From positions 55,695 through 119,694 of the forward strand of contig DAGC01000007.1 in NCBI GenBank assembly GCA_002495625.1: a DNA stretch of 64,000 bases. The letters run 5' to 3'. Shown here piece by piece: positions 26,863-35,605 of this stretch. This stretch comes from Methanobacterium sp. UBA375 (GTDB lineage: Archaea > Methanobacteriota > Methanobacteria > Methanobacteriales > Methanobacteriaceae). Position 1 is the first letter of the stretch; every line of letters begins with the position of its first letter. The notes below the pieces were generated by a model, which worked only from the letters and a program-made list of their open reading frames with translations, searched no databases and was not told where the DNA came from. The position numbers and the translations under genes are program-made.

Positions 26863-26899
26863 ATTACATCTATAAATAATATAAAAAATTAGAGAAAAT

Positions 26900-27580
26900 A
26901 TGGACCTATCTTCTATACTCGGTTACTTCGAGTCTTTAATTGAAGTTAATACGCCCTTTATTGTAAACAATGCACCATGGGCAGTATTTTTAGGATGCAT
27001 AGTAGAACAGGTAATAGCTCCTATACCGGCCAGTCTCATAGTTTTAACCGCCACATTCCTGGTCATGCAGGGGGCTGCCTTTTCCTTAGCATCTCTCGCG
27101 ACTTTAATAGTTAAAATTGTAATCCCCGCATCGCTGGGCATGACTTTAGGGTCATTTTTCTACTACCTATTAGCTTACAGGTTTGGGAAACCGTTCATTG
27201 GAAAAACCAGCCGCTTTTTAGGAGTCACTGTAGAAGATGTGGAGAACGTTGAAAGGCAGTTTAAGGAAAGCAGATACGAAGATATCTTCATGTTCTTAGC
27301 CCGGTGCTTCCCAGTGATACCCAGTATAGCTTTAAACCTGTTCTGTGGCCTGGTAAGATACGATCTAAAGAAATATGTTATAACCATCTTTTTTGGGTCA
27401 GTAGTGCAGATGTTAGGTTGGGGGATCGTGGCATGGTTGTTCGGAAGCGTCTACCAAACACTAGAGGATACAGTATACTTGTTAGGTAATGTTTCAGTAC
27501 TTTGTATCGTCTTTCTCATTATTTGGTTTGTAGTTATGAAAAAAAGAGGCAATGGTAAAGAGAATAGAGATAAAGAGTAA
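26900..27580 (+). CDS. VTT/DedA family membrane protein
   Basis: A 226-residue polytopic membrane protein with the DedA pattern: GCIVEQVIAPIPASLI near the start, GMTLGSFFYYLLAYRFGKPFI, and FLARCFPVIPSIALNLFCGLVRYDLKKY, the conserved arginine-proline re-entrant region. DedA proteins flip or scavenge polyprenyl-phosphate and phospholipids across membranes. Twenty bases separate it from the CDF transporter gene, so they form an operon, perhaps continuing to thymidylate kinase. Confidence 0.88.
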   Translation: MDLSSILGYFESLIEVNTPFIVNNAPWAVFLGCIVEQVIAPIPASLIVLTATFLVMQGAAFSLASLATLIVKIVIPASLGMTLGSFFYYLLAYRFGKPFIGKTSRFLGVTVEDVENVERQFKESRYEDIFMFLARCFPVIPSIALNLFCGLVRYDLKKYVITIFFGSVVQMLGWGIVAWLFGSVYQTLEDTVYLLGNVSVLCIVFLIIWFVVMKKRGNGKENRDKE

Positions 27581-27600
27581 TAAGGATAGAAGGTATAAGC

Positions 27601-28476
27601 ATGAATCACCAGTCTTACTATGCCAGTGTTAAAAGAATCCTAATCATAGTACTCGTCCTTAACATCGGAGTTGCCCTGGCCAAGATAATCTACGGATACT
27701 GGACCAATTCCTTAAGCATAATCTCAGACGGATTCCACTCCCTGTTTGATGGCACATCGAATGTCATCGGAATCATAGGCATCACCATAGCTTCCCGTCC
27801 CCCGGATAAGATCCACACCTATGGCCATGAAAAATTCGAAACCTTCGCCTCCCTGGGAATTGCATTTTTATTATTTATAACCTGTTTTGAGATTTTACAA
27901 TCTGCCGTTGGCCGGTTTTACCACCCGGAAATCCCTGACATCACCATATTGAGCTTCCTCATCATGGGAATAACCCTCATCATAAACCTGGTTGTATCCT
28001 GGTATGAAAACAGAGAGGGGGAGAAATTAAAAAGCACCATACTGGTAGCTGATGCCAAACACACCAGGAGCGACGTATATGTTTCGATAGCTGTTATTTT
28101 AGGATTTATTGCCATTCAAATGGGTTTCAGCATAGTTGATCCCATCATCGCAGTTATAATAGCAGTACTAATTGCTAAGATGGGAATCCAGATAATCAAA
28201 AGCAGTTCCAGTATCCTCCTAGACACTGCACCCCTGGATGAGGAGACAATTAGGAGCATAGTCAGTAAAGTTCCGAAAGTTAAAGAATGCCACCGGATAC
28301 GCTCCCGAGGTCCGCCTTCCCACATATTTGTAGACCTCCATGTGACTCTGGAATCCTCATCATCCCTTTCAGAAGCCCATGAAGTAGCGCATATAGTTGA
28401 GGATAAATTGAAAAGTTCCATCCCTGAAATTGAGGATGTGGTGGTCCACGTGGAAGGTGACTCAGATAACTTTTAA
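27601..28476 (+). CDS. Cation diffusion facilitator (CDF) transporter
   Basis: A 291-residue CDF metal exporter. Six helices include the metal-binding HxxxD pairs DGFHSLFDGTSN (helix II) and ADAKHTRSDVYVS (helix V). The C-terminal cytoplasmic domain (residues about 210-291) has the ferredoxin-like fold with histidines in HIFVDLHVTLE. Substrates are Zn, Mn, Fe or Co; the sequence does not decide which. Second gene of an operon with the DedA gene. AGAAGGTATAAGC precedes the start. Confidence 0.92.
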   Translation: MNHQSYYASVKRILIIVLVLNIGVALAKIIYGYWTNSLSIISDGFHSLFDGTSNVIGIIGITIASRPPDKIHTYGHEKFETFASLGIAFLLFITCFEILQSAVGRFYHPEIPDITILSFLIMGITLIINLVVSWYENREGEKLKSTILVADAKHTRSDVYVSIAVILGFIAIQMGFSIVDPIIAVIIAVLIAKMGIQIIKSSSSILLDTAPLDEETIRSIVSKVPKVKECHRIRSRGPPSHIFVDLHVTLESSSSLSEAHEVAHIVEDKLKSSIPEIEDVVVHVEGDSDNF

Positions 28477-28513
28477 GTAACCCTTCGAGATATTAAGAAT
28501 AAAGGTTAAAAAC

Positions 28514-29089
28514 ATGTACATCTGTTTAGAAGGTATCGATGGTTCTGGTAAATCCACCCAGATTACGTTGCTTGAGAAATGGCTTAACGATATTGGCCAG
28601 GAGGTCCTACAAGTCCGGGAACCTACACAATCTGATGTGGGGGTTTTGCTCCGAAAGATGCTGGCCAGTTCCCGGGCGACAGAGGAAAACGTCCAGAGAA
28701 CCCTGGCCCTGCTTTTTGCAGCGGATCGAACCGTTTTAATGAATGAAATAGAGGAAGCAAAATCTGCAGGTAAAGTGGTGATAAGTGATCGATGCTTCTA
28801 TTCCAGTATGGTGTATCAAAACGATGTAGAATGGATATCCCAGATAAACAAATACGCAAAAAGGCCGGATATAACCATACTGCTTGATATGGAGACTGAA
28901 ACTGCATTTAAAAGATGTGAGGGCAAGGATCACTTCGAAAATATCGATTTTCTAAAGAATGTCAGAGATAAATACCTGGAACTGGCAGAAAAAGAAGATT
29001 TCTACGTTATAAATGCGGGTAATGGTGTAAACAAGGTACATGATGATATAAAGAGGGTTCTCTCACCTAAATTTGGAGTCTGTATCTAA
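28514..29089 (+). CDS. tmk: Thymidylate kinase
   Basis: A 191-residue enzyme converting dTMP to dTDP. It begins CLEGIDGSGKSTQITLLEKWL (P loop), continues with REPTQSDVGVLLRKML (the DRX-like substrate loop RxP), LALLFAADR, and VISDRCFYSSMVYQ (DRY-type motif), then TILLDMETETAFKR. The RCE-type lid residues follow. Length and motifs are standard. It lies 37 bases after the CDF gene and may be in the same transcript. Confidence 0.95.
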   Translation: MYICLEGIDGSGKSTQITLLEKWLNDIGQEVLQVREPTQSDVGVLLRKMLASSRATEENVQRTLALLFAADRTVLMNEIEEAKSAGKVVISDRCFYSSMVYQNDVEWISQINKYAKRPDITILLDMETETAFKRCEGKDHFENIDFLKNVRDKYLELAEKEDFYVINAGNGVNKVHDDIKRVLSPKFGVCI

Positions 29090-29267
29090 ATTACCTTCGT
29101 TTTAAAAATAGTATCAAAAAAATTTAACCACCATAAAAAAAAATTTAAGTACTATTTTCACCATAATAATCTTTAATTAGGCTTAAATAGGAAAAAATTG
29201 GAATATCAAGAGATATGGAATATTTAAAGGTAATACACATGATCAAGAAAGGGGAGTGTTCTTTTAG

Positions 29268-29684
29268 ATGATGGACAAGGATGAACTCATAGATATGATA
29301 GTAACCACGCCTATAGAGAAGATTGAAGGTCCTGAGGATGTCTGGGAAGCACATATAGACCTTGAAGATGATAAAACACTGGTGGTTGGATATAAAGGAG
29401 AGGAAGATTTCTGTGATGAATCTGATGAGGAATGTGTGGTGACCTATTCCTGGTACTGGGAACTTCGTAACTCAGACAGCTGGGATCTTATACAGGAAAA
29501 CCGCGATGGCGACTTGACTTTCTGTACACCTTCACAGAAGGAGCCCTGGAGTGATGAAAGCACCTTCGAGGAGATCGGTGATCTATCCAGCTCAAAGATA
29601 TGTACCTTCAGCGACCAGAACCATATAGAGGATATAGCTCCAGATATAGCCGATGAAATCACCGACTGGCTGGAGAAGGATTGA
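29268..29684 (+). CDS. Acidic cytoplasmic protein, unknown
   Basis: A 138-residue, strongly acidic, soluble protein with conserved-looking tryptophans (YSWYWELRNSDSWDLI) and five cysteines. I recognise no family. GGGGAGTG lies nine bases upstream of the first of two adjacent ATG codons. A ten-codon reading frame starting at 29239 overlaps the start, which might couple translation, but this could be chance. It has its own TATA-rich upstream region. Confidence 0.65.
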   Translation: MMDKDELIDMIVTTPIEKIEGPEDVWEAHIDLEDDKTLVVGYKGEEDFCDESDEECVVTYSWYWELRNSDSWDLIQENRDGDLTFCTPSQKEPWSDESTFEEIGDLSSSKICTFSDQNHIEDIAPDIADEITDWLEKD

Positions 29685-29702
29685 AAAAAATATAGTACAT
29701 TT

Positions 29703-29800
29703 AATGATAAAACGGATCCTTTATTAAATAAATCAGTAAATGATAAACGGATCCTTTAACGATTGATAAACGAATACTTTAATGATAAACGAACAAATCA
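29703..29800. repeat. Degenerate tandem repeat after the acidic-protein gene
   Basis: About four copies of a unit close to ATGATAAACGGATCCTTTAA (at about 29704, 29739, 29762 and 29780) lie between two convergent genes. The last copies are shorter. Function unknown; the place suggests a transcript end region. Confidence 0.65.
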
Positions 29801-29826
29801 CTTATTTTTATTTTCAAAAAAAAGAG

Positions 29827-30039
29827 TTAAGGACCACTTAATTCCTTAATCCTTTCATTTAATGCCTTGACGATATAGTCCCTGGCTTCTTCCAGCTTTT
29901 CTTTTTCTCCTAATAGGTAGGGACCGTCTTCGGTTTGTTTGACGGTAATTTCTGGATATTCTTCCAGTAACTTGGCCAGGATCTGTCCGTGTACTCCCCG
30001 GGGGATCATCATTTCGTACTTGGTAACTTCTTCTTCCAT
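29827..30039 (-). CDS. Small conserved-looking protein, unknown
   Basis: A 70-residue soluble protein (MEEEVTKYEMMIPRGVHGQILAKLLEEYPEI-like start). The alternation of strand, helix and strand, with RGVHGQI resembling a GxxG loop, recalls a small KH-like RNA-binding fold, but this is a weak resemblance. I chose the ATG at 30039 over the TTG at 30048 because GTTGAT is better spaced to it. It follows the TyrRS end on the same strand with its own spacer. Confidence 0.6.
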   Translation of the reverse strand: MEEEVTKYEMMIPRGVHGQILAKLLEEYPEITVKQTEDGPYLLGEKEKLEEARDYIVKALNERIKELSGP

Positions 30040-30098
30040 GGAAATCAACTCTTTTTTAATATAAATTATCTAATTATGTTTAAATATTACATTCCTGG

Positions 30099-31061
30099 TT
30101 AATTATCCTTTAAATATTCCCGTACAGGTTCAAATATCTGGGTAAGCTTACCAGCCACCGCATTTTTAAGGTCCAGAGGATGCAATTCCTCCTTCTGGTA
30201 GGTGTCCTTCAACTGCTCCTGGGTTAATTCCAGGTTCCCCCCGAATTTAGGTGGTCTTTCTATAAGCAGAGTATCAGTTTCAGTGAAAATAAAGTGTTCT
30301 GCTATCTCTATGATGGGATTACCTTCTACTTGGCCCTGTGGACAGTAGCTTTTCTTAATTTTTGCTTTTATTTCATCAGGTGTATCATCGATGGCTATGA
30401 AATTCTCCTTAGAGGAAGACATCTTATCTGATCCATCAGTTCCATGTAACAGGGGCGTATGTATGCAGACGGGGGGTTCATACCCCATTTTGGGCAGGTT
30501 CTCCCGGGCGAGCATGTGTATCTTACGCTGCTCCATTCCCCCCAGTGCCAGGTCTGTTTCCAGGAACATCATGTCTATAACCTGCATGAGGGGGTAGATG
30601 ACCTCGGCCACCTTATGGTCCTTGCTTTCCCTGGTTATCTGGGCCATGCTCCTTTTAGCCCGGGCCAGGGTAGTTGATAGGGCTAATTCGTATACCTTGT
30701 AGGTGTAATCCTCCCCTGTCTGGAAGGTGGAGCCTAAAATGAACTCGGTATCCTCGCCTAAACCCAGGGCACGGAAACACCTTATGTTATAGTCTGAGAT
30801 TTCTTTGATCTCCTCCAGACTTCCCTTGCCATTTAAGTAGGCATGGAGGTCGGCCAGGAGGATTTTGATTTTAAAACCAGCTTCCTGGAGGTCCATCATC
30901 TTCCGGATGGTGATGGCATGTCCTAAGTGGATTTTACCAGAGGGTTCAAAGCCGATGTAGGCGGTTTTCGTCTCCTTTTTAATTTTATCCTCAAGTTCAT
31001 CTGGGGTTACTATTTCCAGAGTGCCTCTACTTATCAGTTCTATTTTAGATTCTAATTCCAT
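30099..31061 (-). CDS. tyrS: Tyrosyl-tRNA synthetase
   Basis: A 320-residue class I synthetase of the short archaeal type. The HIGH signature appears as GKIHLGHAITIRKM, and KMSKS as DKMSSSKEN. Tyrosine-binding residues lie in TAYIGFEPSG and in the YPLMQVIDMMFLETDLALGG region. The C-terminal anticodon-binding domain is the short archaeal form. It charges tRNA-Tyr in the cytoplasm. It lies downstream of the nmd3 gene by about 50 bases and may share its transcript. Confidence 0.95.
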   Translation of the reverse strand: MELESKIELISRGTLEIVTPDELEDKIKKETKTAYIGFEPSGKIHLGHAITIRKMMDLQEAGFKIKILLADLHAYLNGKGSLEEIKEISDYNIRCFRALGLGEDTEFILGSTFQTGEDYTYKVYELALSTTLARAKRSMAQITRESKDHKVAEVIYPLMQVIDMMFLETDLALGGMEQRKIHMLARENLPKMGYEPPVCIHTPLLHGTDGSDKMSSSKENFIAIDDTPDEIKAKIKKSYCPQGQVEGNPIIEIAEHFIFTETDTLLIERPPKFGGNLELTQEQLKDTYQKEELHPLDLKNAVAGKLTQIFEPVREYLKDN

Positions 31062-31114
31062 TCTATCACTATTAGTTTGAATATGAAAAATTTACCTTAT
31101 TCGCATCTATTAGT

Positions 31115-32176
31115 TTAATCTAATAAATAAAAAACGTTACCTATCTCCACCACTTTTACCTCTTCTCCAATGGTGATGGGGGGAGAGTCCTTGTGGATGG
31201 CGATATCTACAGGTTGGTAAGTTTCGGGGTGTAGAATCTGGATGGATTCTGGTGTTTTAGATGAGACTAGGACTGATCTGACTTTGTCTTTCCTGGCCAC
31301 CACTTCCAGTTTCCCAGCGGACTTCCATGGTATCGATATCCTCTCTGAGGATTCTAAATCCTTTAAGTAAATTTTACTCCCGTCGTAACCGGTTACCTGA
31401 TTCGGTAAATCATGGTATTTAACGAAATCACCCTTCAGAAAGTGGGGGAGTCTTAACAGTATCCAGATCCGGTAGAGATCCTTTCCCGCGTTTTTATCAC
31501 GGCCCATTAATCGGGGCGATTCGTTAATCATCCCTCCCAACTTGTTTTTAAGTGATTCGGTGAGTTTCCGGGCGGCCTTGTATGAGCCGATGTAGTAGTC
31601 TATTCCCTCTTTTATCTGGGCCCTCTGGGAGATGTAGGCCATCCTGTTTTCCTGGGAAAGCTTTCCCAGCCGTGTCCTTAAATCCTCATCGGCAGCTTCA
31701 ATTTCCTCTGCAGAAAGGCTCCTGTCATCTGCCCTTAACTGTATAACCGCCTCATAGTATCCTGATGCGTACTTGCTGCACTCGCTGCACACGGTCTTAT
31801 CTACTTTAACCTTCACCAGGAATTCCTGGGAAACTTCTCCACCTAAAACATGTCCAGTTACTTTAATTAGAAATTCAAGGATTGAACCACGGACAGTTCC
31901 AAGTTCAGGCACTATATTGGCGTCTGATGCTAATTCAGAAACTTCGATATGTTCCAGGATAGTTTCTGCTGCTTGGTCTTCAATGACCAGGTTTGAATCG
32001 TACCATCTGCCTTTTTTCTGGACTGATCCACATTGTGTGCAGGTGGTTAGATTTATTTCATCGGGTACGGTGATTAAACTGAAATCTTCAATAAAACAAG
32101 AGCGGCAGAGACCATTGAAAAGTTCTTCATCTGTCTTTCCACAGCGGGGGCAGAATGCTTTACCTTTCAATCTCAT
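31115..32176 (-). CDS. nmd3: NMD3-like 60S/50S export-family protein
   Basis: A 353-residue archaeal homologue of eukaryotic Nmd3, which binds the large ribosomal subunit. The N terminus has a double zinc ribbon (FCPRCGKTDEELFNGLCRSC and CTQCGS ... CSECSKYASGYYEAVIQLR), and the C-terminal part (about 270-353) contains the OB/SH3-like beta domain. In archaea there is no nuclear export, so a role in late 50S assembly or quality control is likely. Neighbouring genes are translational (TyrRS, aIF2-beta), fitting that. Confidence 0.9.
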   Translation of the reverse strand: MRLKGKAFCPRCGKTDEELFNGLCRSCFIEDFSLITVPDEINLTTCTQCGSVQKKGRWYDSNLVIEDQAAETILEHIEVSELASDANIVPELGTVRGSILEFLIKVTGHVLGGEVSQEFLVKVKVDKTVCSECSKYASGYYEAVIQLRADDRSLSAEEIEAADEDLRTRLGKLSQENRMAYISQRAQIKEGIDYYIGSYKAARKLTESLKNKLGGMINESPRLMGRDKNAGKDLYRIWILLRLPHFLKGDFVKYHDLPNQVTGYDGSKIYLKDLESSERISIPWKSAGKLEVVARKDKVRSVLVSSKTPESIQILHPETYQPVDIAIHKDSPPITIGEEVKVVEIGNVFYLLD

Positions 32177-32255
32177 CTCTACTCAAAAAATTTTTATTAA
32201 AAAAATTCTATTTCCTTAACCCCATAAGTAATATCATTGGGGGTAAATCCCAAAT

Positions 32256-32663
32256 TTAAAGGGTTTTAAGGGGGGCTTTAGCACCGCAGGCTTCACATTT
32301 AAGTATGAATATGCGGTCTTCCCTTATTATGCGGGTGTCCGGCCGGTTGCATTCATGACACATGATGAATCTTTGCACGTAATCATCTATCCTGTCGTTT
32401 ATGAGATAGTGGGTGAATTTTCCCTGCATTATGGCCCGGCTGCCCTCCAGGTTTCCTGCAGTACCCAGCTCCCTTAGAAGGAACTTCAGTATGTGCTGGG
32501 GGTCCCTGTTAAGGGCGTCAGCGATCTCTGAAAAATTCTGGATAATGGTCCGATTACCCTGTATCATGGAGTATGCTTTAGGAACCTGGAATCTCTTAGT
32601 TTCCAGTACTTTCTGGGGCAGTTGGTCTATGGCCCGGTCTAATAATTCGTTATAATCGCTCAT
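32256..32663 (-). CDS. Translation initiation factor aIF2 subunit beta
   Basis: A 135-residue aIF2-beta: N-terminal helix that binds aIF2-gamma, core domain with IQGNRTIIQNFSEIADALNRD and LLRELGTAGNLEG, and a C-terminal zinc ribbon (CHECNRPDTRI, CEACGA). It forms the ternary complex with Met-tRNAi and GTP-bound gamma subunit. Length fits. It stands between nmd3 and mcm on the same strand with its own AT-rich promoter. Confidence 0.96.
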   Translation of the reverse strand: MSDYNELLDRAIDQLPQKVLETKRFQVPKAYSMIQGNRTIIQNFSEIADALNRDPQHILKFLLRELGTAGNLEGSRAIMQGKFTHYLINDRIDDYVQRFIMCHECNRPDTRIIREDRIFILKCEACGAKAPLKTL

Positions 32664-32817
32664 GGTAAAAAACCTCCTGTAAATAAAAATAAACTGTTTA
32701 GTAGTGAGATAAATTTAGATATTAATAATTTAACTTCTGGCTATATATATTATTTCCCTTGTTTAAAAAGTGTTAACCTTAAAAAATTGGAAAATTTAGA
32801 TTAAAAAAAATGAATAT

Positions 32818-34836
32818 TTATACAACCTTGTAGTAACCCTGTTTAGGTGCGTAAATAACTCCTGCTCTTCTCAATTGGTCTAGCATGCTTTCTGCTTTTT
32901 CTTCATCCATATTAAGTCTTTCCTTAAGTTCGGTTAATATAATACTCTTGGGTGCTTGATCACCGTATTCATCTTGTAATTCTTTAATAACTTGTGGTAT
33001 TAATCTCATTTTTTCACGATCAGATTTTGGAGTTCTACCTTCAACCTTGTCGATATCAATTTTACCTGTTTCTGGATCAAGACCAACTTGTTTGAGACAT
33101 TTTTGCTGTAAGTTAATAGCTCTAGTAGCATCATCATAAGTTACCAGCTCAGATAATCTTATTCTTGCGTGAGCTTCTGATAATCTAACAAGAGCTTCAA
33201 GCTGTCGTGCCGTTATAGGTACTGGTGAATCCTCATCTTCAGCACCTCCTTTTCTCATACCCACATAAAACTCTTGTAAAACAGATATAGCTTCATCTGT
33301 TAATTTGGGATGAATGTCACGTCTTGCATAAGCTATATATTTCCTTAAAAGTTCAGCTTCAATTTCAAAATGAATAGAATGATCTTTATGTATCTTTAAA
33401 ATATGGCTAGCCAATTTTTTATCATTTTCAATATTAGGTTTATCTTCAACTACGAATGTTAGATCAAATCTTGATAGTATCGTTGATGGAAGCTCTATTT
33501 GTTCTGCAATTGATTTATATTGATCAAATCTTCCATATTTTGGGTTGGCAGCCGCGAGAACTGAACACCTTGAGTTAAGGGTGGCCATGATACCTGCTTT
33601 GGCTATGCTGATGGTCTGCTGTTCCAGGGCTTCGTGTATAGCTGATCGGTCTTCTGCCCTCATTTTATCCAGTTCATCAACACAAACATTACCCCGATCA
33701 CCTAAAACTAATGCTCCTGCTTCAAGTGACCATCCTCCAAATTCATCTCTCACTGCAGCAGCAGTTAATCCTACTCCACTAGTACCTTTCCCACTTGTAT
33801 ATATGCCTCTTGGTGCTAATTTAGACACGAATTTAAGCATTTGTGATTTACCTATACCAGGATCACCTACTATAAGAATGTGAATGTCTCCTCTGATTCG
33901 TGTCTTATCTTCTAGTTCTTTTGCAGATCCACCAAAAAGTTGTAAAGCAATAGCCTCTTTAACTTCCCGATAACCTTGTATTGAAGGTGCGGTAGAATTT
34001 ATTATTTTATTATATATTTCTGGATCCTTAGCTAATTGTCTTATCTCTTTTTCATCTTCAGGTGTTATGTTCAGTTCTTCAAATTCCTGTTCTAAGGGTT
34101 CTATATAATTTCCGTATATGTAAGTAATAAAACGTTTAGTTTTCTCGTCTCTTACTGTTTTATAACTTCCTGTTATCCTTACAACATCTCCAGGTACTAA
34201 TGAATCCACCAAGTCATCTTCTAGTATAATCGATATTTGTCTAGGTTGTTCCCCTCCGGAAAGGTTTTCCAGTGGTTCCTGCATTTTGGTGTATTGGATG
34301 TCCATGAACTCAGACTCTTCCTGTAAGAGCCGGAATGATCGCCCGCCGCACTCCTGACAGATGGCTGGTTCATTTATTAAACTGGTCTGTTGTTTAACCT
34401 CGTGTAATCTCATACAGCTTCGACATTCAAAAGTAGCGTTTATAATTCTGGGACGAATTTCGTCTGTTTTACGTACTATGCCATCTACGGCAACGAATTT
34501 ACCGATATATTTGCTTCTTAAATCTTTTAATTGTATGTTGTTTCGTATTTTCTCAAATCTGATGTTTAAGTCGGCATTTTTCTTTAAGGGGTCGATGTTG
34601 CGTATAGCTTTTTGTGCCGCCTTTATAACCTCTTCAGGCTTTTCTATCAGAAGGTCGGCAAGATCTGCGTAGAACATTTCCAGATCTGTATAGTCTACTA
34701 CTATGGATCTTTCATCGGGGTATTTCTCCAGGGCTTCAAAGATTTTATCCTTATATTTATCGCTGGAAAAAAAATCCTCGAACTTGGCTACGGAAGTTTT
34801 GGTTTTATCGGTTGCAATTTCGGCTGATGTTGGCAT
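32818..34836 (-). CDS. mcm: Minichromosome maintenance helicase MCM
   Basis: A 672-residue replicative helicase. The N-terminal domain includes the OB fold and a zinc motif (CRSCMRLHE, CQECGG); the AAA+ domain has Walker A GDPGIGKSQML, Walker B NVCVDELDKM, sensor 1 AAANPKYGRFD and arginine finger LSRFDLTFV. A winged helix closes the protein (residues about 600-672, ending YYKVV). It unwinds DNA as a hexamer. Base composition alternates along the gene: roughly 33541-33680 and 34250-34840 are G+C-richer than the remaining blocks. Confidence 0.97.
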   Translation of the reverse strand: MPTSAEIATDKTKTSVAKFEDFFSSDKYKDKIFEALEKYPDERSIVVDYTDLEMFYADLADLLIEKPEEVIKAAQKAIRNIDPLKKNADLNIRFEKIRNNIQLKDLRSKYIGKFVAVDGIVRKTDEIRPRIINATFECRSCMRLHEVKQQTSLINEPAICQECGGRSFRLLQEESEFMDIQYTKMQEPLENLSGGEQPRQISIILEDDLVDSLVPGDVVRITGSYKTVRDEKTKRFITYIYGNYIEPLEQEFEELNITPEDEKEIRQLAKDPEIYNKIINSTAPSIQGYREVKEAIALQLFGGSAKELEDKTRIRGDIHILIVGDPGIGKSQMLKFVSKLAPRGIYTSGKGTSGVGLTAAAVRDEFGGWSLEAGALVLGDRGNVCVDELDKMRAEDRSAIHEALEQQTISIAKAGIMATLNSRCSVLAAANPKYGRFDQYKSIAEQIELPSTILSRFDLTFVVEDKPNIENDKKLASHILKIHKDHSIHFEIEAELLRKYIAYARRDIHPKLTDEAISVLQEFYVGMRKGGAEDEDSPVPITARQLEALVRLSEAHARIRLSELVTYDDATRAINLQQKCLKQVGLDPETGKIDIDKVEGRTPKSDREKMRLIPQVIKELQDEYGDQAPKSIILTELKERLNMDEEKAESMLDQLRRAGVIYAPKQGYYKVV

Positions 34837-34918
34837 AAAAAAGATTCTCCTACAAAAATATAGGGGTCACTAAACAATAAATGTAATGGTGACTTTTAAG
34901 TACTTCTATGTAGATCAT

Positions 34919-34957
34919 CAAAATAATATATCTAGAACCAAAATAATATATCTAGAA
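34919..34957. repeat. Short direct repeat upstream of mcm
   Basis: CAAAATAATATATCTAGAA occurs twice in tandem, one base apart, in the divergent promoter region between mcm and the coiled-coil protein gene. It contains TATA-like sequence and might duplicate a promoter or operator. Confidence 0.6.
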
Positions 34958-35037
34958 AATCTTATATTGCATGATTACAAATAGTAATAAGTTTTTTATC
35001 TTATTAAAGTATATGTATAATTATTTGAGGTAGTAAA

Positions 35038-35472
35038 TTGAGAAGATCACGTTTGAATTTATTTAAGGCAACATCCATGACCATATCTGTTCTGGGGATT
35101 ATCATGGTAATCATCACCATCGGAATAATAGGTTATCTGGTTTTTGATGTTTTATCATCGACCATTTCAACTGATGTGGGTAGTGGTTCGGATTATGACA
35201 AATTAGCTGCCTTGAAATCAGATTATAATAACCTCAATAATCAGTTTGTGGAAACCAAGTTGCAAATCGAGAGGATGAACAACGTAAATGCCACCATGGC
35301 CTATGATAAAGCAGAGTTGGAATTGATCCGGGCTCAATCAGATATAAGTGATGTGGAAAGTGCTATTAATTCCAGGAAATCATCTGATGAAGTGAAAAAT
35401 AGGATAAAACTCGCACAGGATCAGCTGGGAGTTGCTAATCAGGCGCTCCGAGATCTGCAGGCTAAATATTGA
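35038..35472 (+). CDS. Membrane-anchored coiled-coil protein
   Basis: A 144-residue protein with one N-terminal membrane helix (residues about 15-42) and a long coiled coil (about 58-144). A TTG start is supported by GAGGTAGT about five bases upstream. The unit resembles small envelope-facing scaffold proteins but no family is recognised. It lies just before the acyltransferase gene with its own spacer of 130 bases. Confidence 0.65.
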   Translation: MRRSRLNLFKATSMTISVLGIIMVIITIGIIGYLVFDVLSSTISTDVGSGSDYDKLAALKSDYNNLNNQFVETKLQIERMNNVNATMAYDKAELELIRAQSDISDVESAINSRKSSDEVKNRIKLAQDQLGVANQALRDLQAKY

Positions 35473-35605
35473 AGGGCAGTAGGCTAAATATGAAGGCAGT
35501 AATATTGTATCATAAGCAACGTGGGTAGTTAAAAAAACTCGTAATCAAGATTTCTTCACATTTTTCGATTTAATTTATATATAGCGAATTAACATATGGT
35601 GTTGT

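Noticed and set aside
30391..30677. Plus-strand frames opposite tyrS
   Set aside because: Antisense to the catalytic part of a certain synthetase gene.
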